Part shown: piece by piece, positions 1 through 8,064 of the stretch
How the letters are laid out: every line of letters begins with the position of its first letter
Numbering within the stretch: the first letter of the stretch is position 1
Assembly: GCA_963809545.1 (NCBI GenBank)
Contig: CAWEKD010000007.1
Coordinates: 806,001 to 870,000 of the forward strand
Length of the DNA: 64,000 nt
Direction of reading: 5' to 3'
Source of the DNA: Natronosporangium sp035305625
Lineage (GTDB): Bacteria > Actinomycetota > Actinomycetes > Mycobacteriales > Micromonosporaceae
Made by a program: the position numbers and the translations under genes
The notes under the pieces: model-generated
Told to the model about the DNA's origin: nothing
Database searches by the model: none
The model's input: only the letters and a program-made list of their open reading frames with translations

Positions 1-206
1 AGTGTGTCCATCGGCACCGAGGTGAAGTACGGCGCGGTGACCGGATCGGCCAGCAGTCGACGGTAGAACTCGTCCACCACCGCCGCCACCGCCCGGGCGC
101 CTCCGATGGTCATCAGTGCGGCGGTCGGGGTGTCCCGCCGGCCCTGCTCATCGATCTCGTTGAGCAGGGAGTCCTCTATAAACACTGTGGAAGCGTTCGA
201 TGTCAC
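1..206 (-). CDS. Truncated haemoglobin, group I type (5' part only)
   Basis: The gene runs off the left edge, leaving 68 N-terminal residues. Translation from GTG at 206 gives a peptide with the start of a 2-over-2 globin: MTIGGARAVAAVVDEFYRR followed by LLADP and APYF. This matches the helix A/B-E region of group I truncated haemoglobins, where DEFYxRLLxDP...PYF is characteristic. Such proteins bind haem and oxygen or nitric oxide in the cytoplasm. The distal and proximal haem ligands lie outside the window, so subgroup and activity cannot be judged. A GAAAGG stretch about 12 nt upstream is a possible ribosome site. It lies downstream of rho on the same strand but is separated from it by a strong terminator, so it is probably transcribed separately. 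Confidence 0.75.
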   Translation of the reverse strand, partial: MTSNASTVFIEDSLLNEIDEQGRRDTPTAALMTIGGARAVAAVVDEFYRRLLADPVTAPYFTSVPMDT

Positions 207-229
207 GGTTCTTACAGCCTTTCGAGGGG

Positions 230-295
230 TGCTACCCGGTCCCGCCGGGTAGGGGTGCGGCCAGCGGGCACGCGGGCTCGGCGTACCCGCTGGCC
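230..295 (-). promoter_or_regulatory. Two hairpins in the leader of the globin gene
   Basis: Two inverted repeats lie between the rho terminator and the globin start. One is CTACCCGG/CCGGGTAG (230-250). The other is GGCCAGCGGG/CCCGCTGGCC (259-295, 10-bp arms, 17-nt loop). On the + strand the second is followed by TGTTTT, so it could also act as a weak terminator in that direction. No regulator can be named. Confidence 0.3.
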
Positions 296-324
296 TGTTT
301 TGCGGACCCTCGCCATCGTGACAG

Positions 325-365
325 TAAGAAAAGGCGCCTGTCGCACACCGTGTGCGACAGGCGCC
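325..365 (-). terminator. Intrinsic terminator of rho
   Basis: A perfect 16-nt inverted repeat (GGCGCCTGTCGCACAC and its complement around one central base, 333-365) is followed on the minus strand by TTTTCTTA. A strong GC stem plus U-tract just after the rho stop codon is a textbook Rho-independent terminator. Confidence 0.85.
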
Positions 366-389
366 CGATCGGCTGATGGATGAATCCGA

Positions 390-2246
390 CTACTCGCCAG
401 GAGTGCTCTTAGCGATCTGCATCAAGAACTCGATGTTGGTCTTGTTCTCCTTCAGCTTGCTGAGCAGCAGGTCCAGCGCGGCCTGCGTCTCCAGCGAGTG
501 CAGCACCCGGCGGAGCTTGTAGGTGATCGCCAACTCCTCGGGGGCCAGCAGGATCTCTTCCTTCCGGGTGCCGGACTGGTCGATGTCGATCGCGGGGAAC
601 ACCCGCTTGTCGGCGATCTTCCGGTCCAGCTTGAGCTCGGCGTTACCGGTGGCCTTGAACTCCTCGAAGATGACCGTGTCCATCACCGAACCGGTCTCCA
701 CCAGCGCGGTACCGATGATCGTCAGCGAGCCGCCGTTCTCGATGTTGCGCGCGGCCCCGAGGAACCGCTTCGGCGGGTACAGCGCGGTCGAGTCGATACC
801 ACCGGACATGATCCGCCCACTGGCGGGAGTGGCGTTGTTGTACGCCCGCCCGAGCCGGGTGATGGAGTCGAGCATGACCACCACGTCCATGCCCAGCTCG
901 ACCAGCCGCTTGGCCCGCTCGATCGCCAGCTCCGCCACGGTGGTGTGGTCCGACGGTGGCCGGTCAAAAGTGGACGCGATGACTTCGCCCTTCACCGACC
1001 GCTGCATGTCGGTGACCTCTTCTGGGCGCTCGTCCACCAGCACCACCATCAGGTGGCACTCCGGGTTGTTGGTGGTGATCGCGTTGGCGATCTGCTGCAA
1101 CACCGTGGTCTTACCGGCCTTCGGCGGCGACACGATCAGCGCCCGCTGCCCCTTACCGATCGGCATGATCAGGTCGATCACCCGGGTGGTCAGCAGATGC
1201 GGCTCGGTCTCCAGCCGCAGCCGCTCCTGTGGATACAGCGGGGTCAGCTTGTAGAACTCCGGACGGTGCCGCGCCTCCTCCGGGTCCATCCCGTTGATGG
1301 TGTCCAGCCGCACCAACGGGTTGTACTTGTCGCGGCGGTTCTCACCCTCCCGGGGGGCCCGGACCGCCCCGGTGACCGCGTCTCCGCGCCGCAGCCCGTA
1401 CTTGCGGACCTGCGCCATGGAGACGTAGACGTCGTTGGGGCCGGCCAGGTAGCCACTAGTCCGGATAAATGCGTAATTATCCAGAACGTCGAGGATACCG
1501 GCGACCGGAATGAGCACATCGTCCTCGGTCACCTGCGGCTCGGAGTCGCTGCTGCGCTCCCGCCCCCGGCGACGGTCCCGGTAACGTCCGCGCCGGCTGC
1601 GTCGGCCGCTCCCGTCTCCGCTCTCGTCGTCGCTCCGGGCGTTCCCGCTGCTGCTCCCACCATCGCTCCGGCCACTCTCCCGGGCGGCGTTGTCGCTTCG
1701 ACCGTTGTCGCCCCGGCTGCTGTCACTGCGGCGGTCACCAGCGGTGCTCCGGTCGGAGTCCGTACGCGTCGCCGACTGCGCCTGGCCATCGGACTGGCCA
1801 CTGTCACCGGCCGGTTCAGCCGGACGGTCCCCCTCGTCGGAACGAGTGGTCTCCGCCCGACTCGCCGCGCGCTCTGCCCGACTCCCCGCGCGGCTCTTGG
1901 CCTGTCCGTCACCCGAGGAGGTTCGGGTCTCCGGCGCGCTCGCCGACCGGCTCGCGCTGGCCGATTCGGTGCGTACTTCGGCCCGTACCTCTTCGCGGGG
2001 TTCCTCGGCCGCGACGGCACCCCGGCCACGCGACACGCTTTGGCCGGTGCCACCGGCCTGCCGCTCACGGATGGCGGCGATCAGGTCGCTCTTGCGCATC
2101 CGCCCGACGCCGGTGATGCCCAGCGACGTGGCGAGGCTCTGCAGCTCGGAGAGCAGCATCGCCGACAGTCCGGTGCCGCGCCGGCGGCTGGGAGCAGGGG
2201 TTGCCTCGTGCGCAACCTCCGGCGTCACGTCGGTGGTGTCGCTCAA
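390..2246 (-). CDS. rho: Transcription termination factor Rho
   Basis: Hexameric RNA-dependent ATPase/translocase that ends untranslated transcripts. The 618-aa product has an N-terminal SAP-like Rho_N helix pair (about 20-65). A long Arg/Ser/Asp/Gly-rich low-complexity insert follows (about 70-230), typical of actinobacterial Rho. Then come the cold-shock RNA-binding domain (about 235-310, with VLDNYAFIRTSGYLAG) and the RecA-like ATPase. Walker A is SPPKAGKTT (about 377), and VVVMLDSITRLGRAYN provides Walker B and the Q/R-loop region. TTG at 2246 is chosen because GAGGGAAGG lies 6 nt upstream. A GTG at 2285 extends the frame by 13 codons but has no ribosome site. An intrinsic terminator follows the gene. 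Confidence 0.97.
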   Translation of the reverse strand: MSDTTDVTPEVAHEATPAPSRRRGTGLSAMLLSELQSLATSLGITGVGRMRKSDLIAAIRERQAGGTGQSVSRGRGAVAAEEPREEVRAEVRTESASASRSASAPETRTSSGDGQAKSRAGSRAERAASRAETTRSDEGDRPAEPAGDSGQSDGQAQSATRTDSDRSTAGDRRSDSSRGDNGRSDNAARESGRSDGGSSSGNARSDDESGDGSGRRSRRGRYRDRRRGRERSSDSEPQVTEDDVLIPVAGILDVLDNYAFIRTSGYLAGPNDVYVSMAQVRKYGLRRGDAVTGAVRAPREGENRRDKYNPLVRLDTINGMDPEEARHRPEFYKLTPLYPQERLRLETEPHLLTTRVIDLIMPIGKGQRALIVSPPKAGKTTVLQQIANAITTNNPECHLMVVLVDERPEEVTDMQRSVKGEVIASTFDRPPSDHTTVAELAIERAKRLVELGMDVVVMLDSITRLGRAYNNATPASGRIMSGGIDSTALYPPKRFLGAARNIENGGSLTIIGTALVETGSVMDTVIFEEFKATGNAELKLDRKIADKRVFPAIDIDQSGTRKEEILLAPEELAITYKLRRVLHSLETQAALDLLLSKLKENKTNIEFLMQIAKSTPGE

Positions 2247-2339
2247 TGGATTCCTTCCCTCGATGGGTCCGGGCTGCCCGGACACAAGACAAGGCCGGGC
2301 GGCTCGGGATACGTCCCGTTAGAGCCAACGGGAAGCTTC

Positions 2340-2362
2340 GCACAGCAACGACTTATAAAGGG
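2340..2362 (-). promoter_or_regulatory. Possible rho promoter -10 region
   Basis: In the otherwise GC-rich gap upstream of rho, the minus strand carries TTTATAAGT (2352-2360), an isolated AT-rich -10-like element about 100 nt before the start codon. No convincing -35 is visible. The long leader would allow autoregulation, as known for rho in other bacteria. This is inference only. Confidence 0.3.
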
Positions 2363-2488
2363 GACGGTGGTCCGACGTACGCTGGTAGGGGTGTGACGGA
2401 CAAGCCGCCGACCTCGATCGGGGTGCCCTACGGACTTCGTGGTCACGTGCCCGCAGGTCAGCCGCTTCGCGACTGTGCTACTGAAAGC

Positions 2489-3454
2489 CTAAACAACCCG
2501 CCCTACCTGGGGCAACACCGGACCGCCCCGGCGTGTCAACTGGCAATCACCAGTATACGCCTCCATCGTACCCTGCCAGGCCTGCGCGCCCAGAGAATCG
2601 ACGGTCAGGGTGTGACGCATCCAACCCGGCTGTTCTGGGACTTCCGTACCCACCGTGACCAGCGCTAACACGGTCGGACCCGCCCCACTGACCACCGCCG
2701 CCACCCCCGCCTGCCGCAGCCGCGTCACCAATTCGGCGGTCTCGGGCGCGCCCGCCGCCCGGTACGGCTGGTGCAGCCGATCCTCGGTGGCGGCCAACAA
2801 CAACTCCGGTGCGCCGGTCAACGCCGACACCAACAGCGCTGCCCGGCCCGCGGCATGAGCGGCATCGGCGTGCGGGACCCGCTCCGGCAAAAGTGCCCGC
2901 GCATCGGCGGTCAACCCCTGCCGCTGCGGCACGAACACCACCGGTTGCAGCGTGGGCGCCGGCTCCAACCGGACCGCCCGGGCCCGTCCCTGCTCCTGCC
3001 AGGCGATGGTGAACCCCCCGAGCAGGCAAGGAGCGACGTTGTCCGGATGCCCCTCCAGTCGGGCGGCCAGGTTGAGCACCGTCGCGTCGTCCAGCCGGTC
3101 CGCCGCCGGGTCCCGGGCCGCCCGCAGCAACTCCCGCGCCAGGAGCACCCCGGCCACGATCGCCGCGGAGGAGGAGCCCAGCCCGCGCGCCTGCGGGATC
3201 CGATTCCGGCAGGTCACCGCCAACGTCGGCGGCTCGCGATCCACCGCAGCGAAGGCCGCCCGCACCGCCTGGACCACCAGGTGCCGCTCGTCGGTGGCCA
3301 GCTCCCCGGCCCCCTCGCCGTGGACCCGCACCCGGGTCGGTCCGGTGGTAACCGTGGCCGTGACCTCGTCATACAGTGCCAGCGCCAACCCGAGCGCGTC
3401 GAATCCGGGCCCCAGATTGGCGCTGCTGGCCGGCACCCGCACCGACACCGTCAT
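2489..3454 (-). CDS. thrB: Homoserine kinase
   Basis: Phosphorylates L-homoserine to O-phosphohomoserine, the substrate of threonine synthase. The 321-aa GHMP-kinase product opens with VRVPASSANLGPGFDALG, the family N-terminus. It carries the glycine/serine-rich ATP loop QARGLGSSSAAIVAG and the C-terminal VVSGAGPTVLAL motif. Length fits the family. ATG at 3454 is chosen because the next residues match the conserved start and GGGGTGG precedes it; an upstream in-frame start at 3532 would add a non-conserved Arg/Gly-rich stretch. In related genomes thrB usually adjoins thrC. Here four unrelated genes separate them. Confidence 0.96.
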   Translation of the reverse strand: MTVSVRVPASSANLGPGFDALGLALALYDEVTATVTTGPTRVRVHGEGAGELATDERHLVVQAVRAAFAAVDREPPTLAVTCRNRIPQARGLGSSSAAIVAGVLLARELLRAARDPAADRLDDATVLNLAARLEGHPDNVAPCLLGGFTIAWQEQGRARAVRLEPAPTLQPVVFVPQRQGLTADARALLPERVPHADAAHAAGRAALLVSALTGAPELLLAATEDRLHQPYRAAGAPETAELVTRLRQAGVAAVVSGAGPTVLALVTVGTEVPEQPGWMRHTLTVDSLGAQAWQGTMEAYTGDCQLTRRGGPVLPQVGRVV

Positions 3455-3548
3455 GGACCACCCCGCCGTCGAACCACTCCCGGTGGCATCGAGCGTACGC
3501 CGAGGGCCACCGGCCCTTTCCGCACAGGGCACCGCGGTGCGGCCGGGC

Positions 3549-4775
3549 CTACAGCGCCTCGCTGACCCGGTCCGCTCGCTGGACCGACCGGACCGCCAGC
3601 CCCCATCCCACCGCGTACACCACGGTCAGCGCGGCACACCCGGCGATCAACGGACGTACCGGCACCACGTCCACCAGCGCCCCGAAGGCCAGCAGACTGG
3701 CCGAGATCGCCAAGGTGGCCAGCATCATGTCGGTCGCGAACACCCGCCCCCGCAGCTCGTCGGGCACCTCCTGCTGCAACGCGTAGTTGCTCATGGCCCA
3801 GTTACCGCCGCCGGCGACGTGTGCGAGCACCACCAGCACCAATGTCAGCGCGAACCAGCCCGAGGCCGCCGCCCCGATATAGGCGAGGCCGTACCCCGCC
3901 ATGGAGATGGCGAGCCCGGTCAACAGCCGATTCCCCCGGGTCAGGAGCAGCCGCCGCAGCAGGAACGGCCCCACCAGCGCCCCCGTCCCCCGAGCAGCGA
4001 ACAACAGCCCGGTGCCCATCGGGCCGGCCCCGAACCCCACCGCCAGCAGCGGGAACCCCGCCAGCACGCCGTTACCGACCCCGACCGCGGACTTGACCGT
4101 GACCAGCGAAAGCACCCGCGGATGCCGACGGATGTACCCCAGCGCCTCCCGCAGCGCCGGCCAGGCCCGCGGAGTGGTGGCCGGCCGCCCCTGCTGGAGT
4201 GGGCTACGGATCCGCCAGACCAGCCAGGTGGCCACCAGCAGGCAGCCCGCGGCGATCAGGAAGCAGACGTACGGACCGACCAGCGCGGTCATCGCTCCCC
4301 CGAGCGACGCCCCCACCACCAGCATGGTCCCCCAGGCACTGCCGGACAGCGCGTTGGCGGTGCTCAGGTCCTTGGCGGGGACCAGGTTCGGCAGCGCCGC
4401 CAGCGCGGCCGGGCTGTAGAACGCCTTCGCCGCCCCCAGCAGCCCGATCGCCACCGGGCCGAGCCAGGCCATGGCCGGGGCCCGGACCCCCAGTAGCAGC
4501 AGGATGGTCAGCACCGAGGCCAGGCTGGCCACCAGCAGAATCCGGCGCCGATCCACCCGGTCGGCCACCGTCCCGGCGTACGGCAGCAGCAGCGCGTTGA
4601 TCCCGGTGTCGGCCGCCAGCGCCAGGCTGCCCCAGATCCCCCGGTCGGTCAGATCCAGCAGCAGCGACATCAGCGGAACCACCGCGAACCAGTCGCCGCC
4701 GAAGATCACCAACTCGGCCAGGAACAACCGTCGGAAGTCCCGGTGGCGCACCAGTACCGAGAACACAGACCGCAC
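3549..4775 (-). CDS. MFS transporter (EntS-like exporter type)
   Basis: A 408-aa integral membrane protein with about 12 hydrophobic segments. It shows a major-facilitator signature between the second and third helices: AGTVADRVDRRRILL, the G-x3-D-R-x-D-R-R pattern of the drug/siderophore exporter group. The second half carries the matching loop LRGRVFATDMM. The substrate is unknown. GTG at 4775 has no ribosome site upstream, but a TATCGT element ends 8 nt before it, so the transcript may be leaderless. It lies 95 nt upstream of thrB on the same strand and may be cotranscribed with it. Confidence 0.88.
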   Translation of the reverse strand: MRSVFSVLVRHRDFRRLFLAELVIFGGDWFAVVPLMSLLLDLTDRGIWGSLALAADTGINALLLPYAGTVADRVDRRRILLVASLASVLTILLLLGVRAPAMAWLGPVAIGLLGAAKAFYSPAALAALPNLVPAKDLSTANALSGSAWGTMLVVGASLGGAMTALVGPYVCFLIAAGCLLVATWLVWRIRSPLQQGRPATTPRAWPALREALGYIRRHPRVLSLVTVKSAVGVGNGVLAGFPLLAVGFGAGPMGTGLLFAARGTGALVGPFLLRRLLLTRGNRLLTGLAISMAGYGLAYIGAAASGWFALTLVLVVLAHVAGGGNWAMSNYALQQEVPDELRGRVFATDMMLATLAISASLLAFGALVDVVPVRPLIAGCAALTVVYAVGWGLAVRSVQRADRVSEAL

Positions 4776-4829
4776 GTACCGAGACGATACGTCGGTTCTG
4801 GGGCCGATCCACTCCCGGGCGGTGGCGGG

Positions 4830-6095
4830 TCACCAGGGCAGCTGGTTGAGACCGTTCCAGCTCTCCAGCAGCGCGACCTCCTGGTCGGTCATCCACGGGA
4901 CGTGGTTTCGGAGCCGACGGACGATGTCGGCCCGCCACGGCTCCGGCACTTCGTCCTGGAGCGCCCGGGGGTAGTAGCGCTCGTTCCAGGACGTGGACTC
5001 GACCGTCACGTCCATCCGCTTCGCGAGCTGCTCCAGCAGCGTGCCGTCGAGATCGTCGCGCCGGGCCACCACGTACTCGAGGCAGTTCTGCATGTGCAGC
5101 GGCGGGGTGCCCTCGAGGTCCTTCGCCGCCGGCTCCCCAGGCTGGAGCCGTTCCCGCAGCCGCGGGTGGATGCCCCGCCCCTCCAGGGTGGCGGCGAGCA
5201 GCTCTTTCCGGGCGCACTTGGCGCAGGCCAGGCAGGGCCGGCCGGCGGCGCCGCGCAGGCAGGACTGGGCGAGGTCGGCCAGCTCCGACCGCGCCGCCAC
5301 GGTCAGCGTCCCGACCTCGGTGAGGCCGGTGACCGGCCGGCACACCGCCAGGCCGACCGTCTCCAGCAGCCGGGTCCACGGCCCGGCTCCCCCACCGGTG
5401 TAGCGGCGCCCGCCGTGGAGATAGGCGGACTCGAGGACCGTGCCGAAGGCGATCCCACCCAGCCTCAGGTGGTCGGCGAGGAACACCGCTCCCAGGGCGA
5501 GCGCGGGCCAGGTGGGGTACTGCGGCCACGGTAGGCACAGATACTCCAGGTCCGACTCGGTGATGAACACATTCCGGCCCCGGTCGCCGGCCTGCCGTAC
5601 CAGCCGCGCGATCTGGTCGGCGCGGACGTGGGTGGCCCGGTTGGGTACCCGTGGGTGCGTGACCCGCTGCAGGTGCAGGTACGGCGTCGCCGGATCGAGC
5701 AGTTCCGCGGTCGCGATCGAGTCGACCCCGCTGCTGTAGGAGAGCCCGAGTACGCCTTCGCCCGTCCGGGCGGGCAGGGCGTCGTCCACCGGTCCCCCGT
5801 CCAGCTTGAAGAACTCGGCGAGCCCTTCCGCCAGCGTCGGGGAGATCGGCCGGTCGAAGCTGATCCGGGTCCGGGTCCACGGCCGGACGATCAGCAGCGC
5901 CGCCAGCGCGAGCAGATCGGGGTGGGGCTCCGCCGCCGCCACCGGCAGCCTGACGGTGCAGGTGTTGGTCACCAGGGTGATCGGCGCCCCACCCTGCCCG
6001 GAACCCTGCAGGTTCTCGTCCTCATCCAGCCGCAGCCGCAACCGCCATACCGTCGCTGCGGTGGCCGCCCCGCCGCTCTCCCACCAGACGCGCAT
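4830..6095 (-). CDS. PP-loop ATPase-like protein of unknown function
   Basis: A 421-aa protein I do not recognise with certainty. It contains LSYSSGVDSIATAELL, a PP-loop nucleotide-binding signature (S-x-G-V-D-S) of ATP pyrophosphatases that adenylate a substrate, as in QueC and NAD or asparagine synthetases. A cysteine cluster, CLACAKCARKEL, could bind zinc. The remainder is not diagnostic. It may belong to the uncharacterised family catalogued as DUF6395; this is unverified. GGAGAGAAG precedes the ATG, which directly abuts the TAA of the small coiled-coil gene upstream, so the two are one operon. An amide- or thio-forming reaction is a guess. Confidence 0.7.
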   Translation of the reverse strand: MRVWWESGGAATAATVWRLRLRLDEDENLQGSGQGGAPITLVTNTCTVRLPVAAAEPHPDLLALAALLIVRPWTRTRISFDRPISPTLAEGLAEFFKLDGGPVDDALPARTGEGVLGLSYSSGVDSIATAELLDPATPYLHLQRVTHPRVPNRATHVRADQIARLVRQAGDRGRNVFITESDLEYLCLPWPQYPTWPALALGAVFLADHLRLGGIAFGTVLESAYLHGGRRYTGGGAGPWTRLLETVGLAVCRPVTGLTEVGTLTVAARSELADLAQSCLRGAAGRPCLACAKCARKELLAATLEGRGIHPRLRERLQPGEPAAKDLEGTPPLHMQNCLEYVVARRDDLDGTLLEQLAKRMDVTVESTSWNERYYPRALQDEVPEPWRADIVRRLRNHVPWMTDQEVALLESWNGLNQLPW

Positions 6096-6410
6096 TTATC
6101 TTCTCTCCGCCATGTCGAGCGCCTGCCATATCTCCACCTCGGCCTGGAGGATCCGCTCGATCGCCCGGGACGCCTCCAGCGCCAGCCGGCGGGCCTCCTT
6201 GGCGGTGTCGGTGGTCTCCCGCAGGCGCCGCTCCACCTCCGTGAGCCGATCCGCCTGCTGAACCTCCAGGAGCACCTTCAGGCGGTCAGGGTGACCGGAG
6301 GAAGCGGCTACTTTGCCCAGCAGCAGGTCGAATCGGGCATCGACCGCCGCATTCACCCGCCGCTCCAGTCGCCGCCAGATCCAGCGACGGACCACCTTCA
6401 TTAGCCGCAT
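6096..6410 (-). CDS. Small coiled-coil protein (DUF6752-like)
   Basis: A 104-aa basic/acidic helical protein. It has a basic N-terminus (KVVRRWIWRRLERRV) and then an almost continuous heptad-rich stretch from about residue 40 to the end (LTEVERRLRETTDTAKEAR, IERILQAEVEIWQAL). Composition and size resemble actinobacterial DUF6752 proteins, which are known mainly next to glycan-biosynthesis genes; that assignment is from memory. ATG at 6410 is the first Met in this segment. An in-frame extension to 7886 is antisense to the neighbouring transporter and is not believed. It is directly followed by the PP-loop gene (TAA-ATG abutting), implying a joint function. Confidence 0.6.
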   Translation of the reverse strand: MRLMKVVRRWIWRRLERRVNAAVDARFDLLLGKVAASSGHPDRLKVLLEVQQADRLTEVERRLRETTDTAKEARRLALEASRAIERILQAEVEIWQALDMAERR

Positions 6411-6539
6411 TCCGGAAGAATACTCACTTATTAGTGGTATCACCGCACAATTCACTACATTTGGTGGCCACGCCCCTACGGCACGCCACCAACCCGGAGG
6501 GGTGACGGGGACGGAAAACCGGTTCGCCAGGATGGCGGC
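6411..6539. promoter_or_regulatory. Divergent promoter region with small palindrome
   Basis: This is the only clearly AT-rich stretch nearby, between the leftward coiled-coil/PP-loop operon and the rightward MFS gene. It contains the inverted repeat CACT-TATT-AGTG (6425-6436) and several TA-rich -10-like hexamers. A shared operator for the divergent genes is plausible. No regulator gene is adjacent. Confidence 0.35.
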
Positions 6540-7928
6540 ATGGCCCGTACCAACCCCGCTGATCCGGCTACCGCCGAGCCCCGCTCTGGTCACCACGCCG
6601 CACCGGACCACGGCGCCACCCCAGCGGGCCCCACCCCGCCGGAGTCGCCCCGGCGGCGCCGGCGACTGCTGGCCGACCTCACCCCGTTGCGGATCAGCCG
6701 CCCGTACCGGTTCATGTGGTTCGGCGCCATCCTGTCCGGGATCAGCACCCACCTGACCACGGTGGTGGTCGGGCTCCACATCTACGACCTGACCGGTTCG
6801 ACCTTCCACGTCGGGCTGGTCGGACTGTTTGCGCTGGTGCCGCTGCTGTCCCTGGGGTTGTACGGCGGCTCCATCGTCGACGCCCACGACCGCCGGACGG
6901 TCATGCTCTGCACCGCCAGCGGGCTGCTGCTGGTGTCGGTCGGATTCGCCACCCAGGCCTGGCTGGCGGTGGACAACGTGTGGCTGCTCTACGGCCTGGT
7001 CGCGTTCCAGAACGGCTGCTTCGCCATCAACAGCCCGGCCCGGACCGCGGTCGTCCCCCGGCTCCTGCCCAAACACCTCCTGCCCGCGGCCAACGCGCTG
7101 TCCGGACTGTCGATGGGCACCGCGGTCACCGCCGGCCCGCTGCTCGCCGGCCCGCTGGTCAAGGCGGGGTACGGGCCGGCGTACAGCCTCCAGGTACTGC
7201 TGCTGGCCTGCGCCCTGCTGACCCTGCGGGCGCTGCCGTCCCTGCCGCCGGAGGGGGAGGTGCGGCGCGCCGGTCTGGGGGCGGTGTGGGAAGGGCTGCG
7301 CTACCTGCGGACCCGCCCCAACCTGCGGATGACCTTCTTCGTCGACCTCGCCGCGATGATCCTCGCCATGCCCCGGGTGTTGTTCCCGGCGCTGGGCGCG
7401 ACCGTCATCGGCGGCGGCCCCAGCACCGTCGGCATCCTGGTGGCCGCGATCGCCATCGGCTCCATCCTGGCGGGGCTGTTCTCCGGCCCGCTCGGGCACA
7501 TCCGCCGCCAGGGGCTCGCGGTACTGGCCGCGGTGATCACCTGGGGACTGGCGGTCTTCAGCTTCGGCGTGGTGATGACCGTGGCCCCCGGGCCCCCCGC
7601 GGACGGTCGCGCCCACCCGATCCTGTGGGCGGCGGTGGCGTGTCTCGTGGTGGCCGGCGCCGCCGACGCCGTCAGCGCGGTGTTCCGGCACACCATCCTG
7701 CAGGCGGCCACCCCGGACCGGCTCCGCGGCCGGCTGCAGGGGGTGTTCATCGTGGTGGTCGCGGGTGGGCCACAGTTGAGCGACCTGCTGCTGGGGTCGG
7801 TCGCCCAGCTGACCTCCGAGGCGTTGACCGCCACCGTCGGCGGGTTGGCCTGTGTGATGGTCGTGATCGCGTTGGGGATGTGGCAACCCGGATTCGCCCG
7901 CTACGACGCCCGGAACCCGACCCCGTAA
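6540..7928 (+). CDS. MFS transporter (EntS-like exporter type)
   Basis: A 462-aa polytopic membrane protein. It has a cytoplasmic Pro/Ala/Arg-rich N-terminal tail (about 1-45) and about 12 transmembrane helices. Loop motifs GGSIVDAHDRRTVML and ATPDRLRGRLQGVF place it in the MFS enterobactin/macrolide exporter-like group, as with the MFS gene at 3549-4775. Substrate unknown. It is divergent from the PP-loop/coiled-coil operon, so export of a product of that operon is possible (inference). AGGA about 10 nt upstream supports ATG at 6540. It converges on thrC. Confidence 0.88.
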   Translation: MARTNPADPATAEPRSGHHAAPDHGATPAGPTPPESPRRRRRLLADLTPLRISRPYRFMWFGAILSGISTHLTTVVVGLHIYDLTGSTFHVGLVGLFALVPLLSLGLYGGSIVDAHDRRTVMLCTASGLLLVSVGFATQAWLAVDNVWLLYGLVAFQNGCFAINSPARTAVVPRLLPKHLLPAANALSGLSMGTAVTAGPLLAGPLVKAGYGPAYSLQVLLLACALLTLRALPSLPPEGEVRRAGLGAVWEGLRYLRTRPNLRMTFFVDLAAMILAMPRVLFPALGATVIGGGPSTVGILVAAIAIGSILAGLFSGPLGHIRRQGLAVLAAVITWGLAVFSFGVVMTVAPGPPADGRAHPILWAAVACLVVAGAADAVSAVFRHTILQAATPDRLRGRLQGVFIVVVAGGPQLSDLLLGSVAQLTSEALTATVGGLACVMVVIALGMWQPGFARYDARNPTP

Positions 7929-8064
7929 CCCCCAGGGGCGGCGCTTGCCGCTTCGACGACCGCCTTGCTCTGGTCACGCCTCAGGGCGCCTGGATCGGTT
8001 CCGGTCCACACTCGGCAGACGGTGACGCAAGGTGCCCCTGCGAGTTGATGGCGGCGAGCTGGTA

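Noticed and set aside
498..2396. 632-aa open frame on the + strand over rho
   Set aside because: Antisense shadow of the Rho gene; its His/Arg/Gln/Leu-rich composition mirrors the complementary frame and it has no domain.
4776..5880. 558-aa minus-strand frame over the PP-loop and MFS genes
   Set aside because: Same-strand shadow in another frame, Arg/Gly/Pro/Ala-rich, with no conserved motif.
6411..7886. Long N-terminal extension of the coiled-coil gene (596 aa in total)
   Set aside because: It lies antisense to the MFS gene and reads as His/Gln/Gly/Arg-rich shadow sequence; the real protein starts at 6410.
7929..8064. Terminator between the convergent MFS gene and thrC
   Set aside because: Only short weak stems (for example GCGGC/GCCGC) and no T-tract on either strand.
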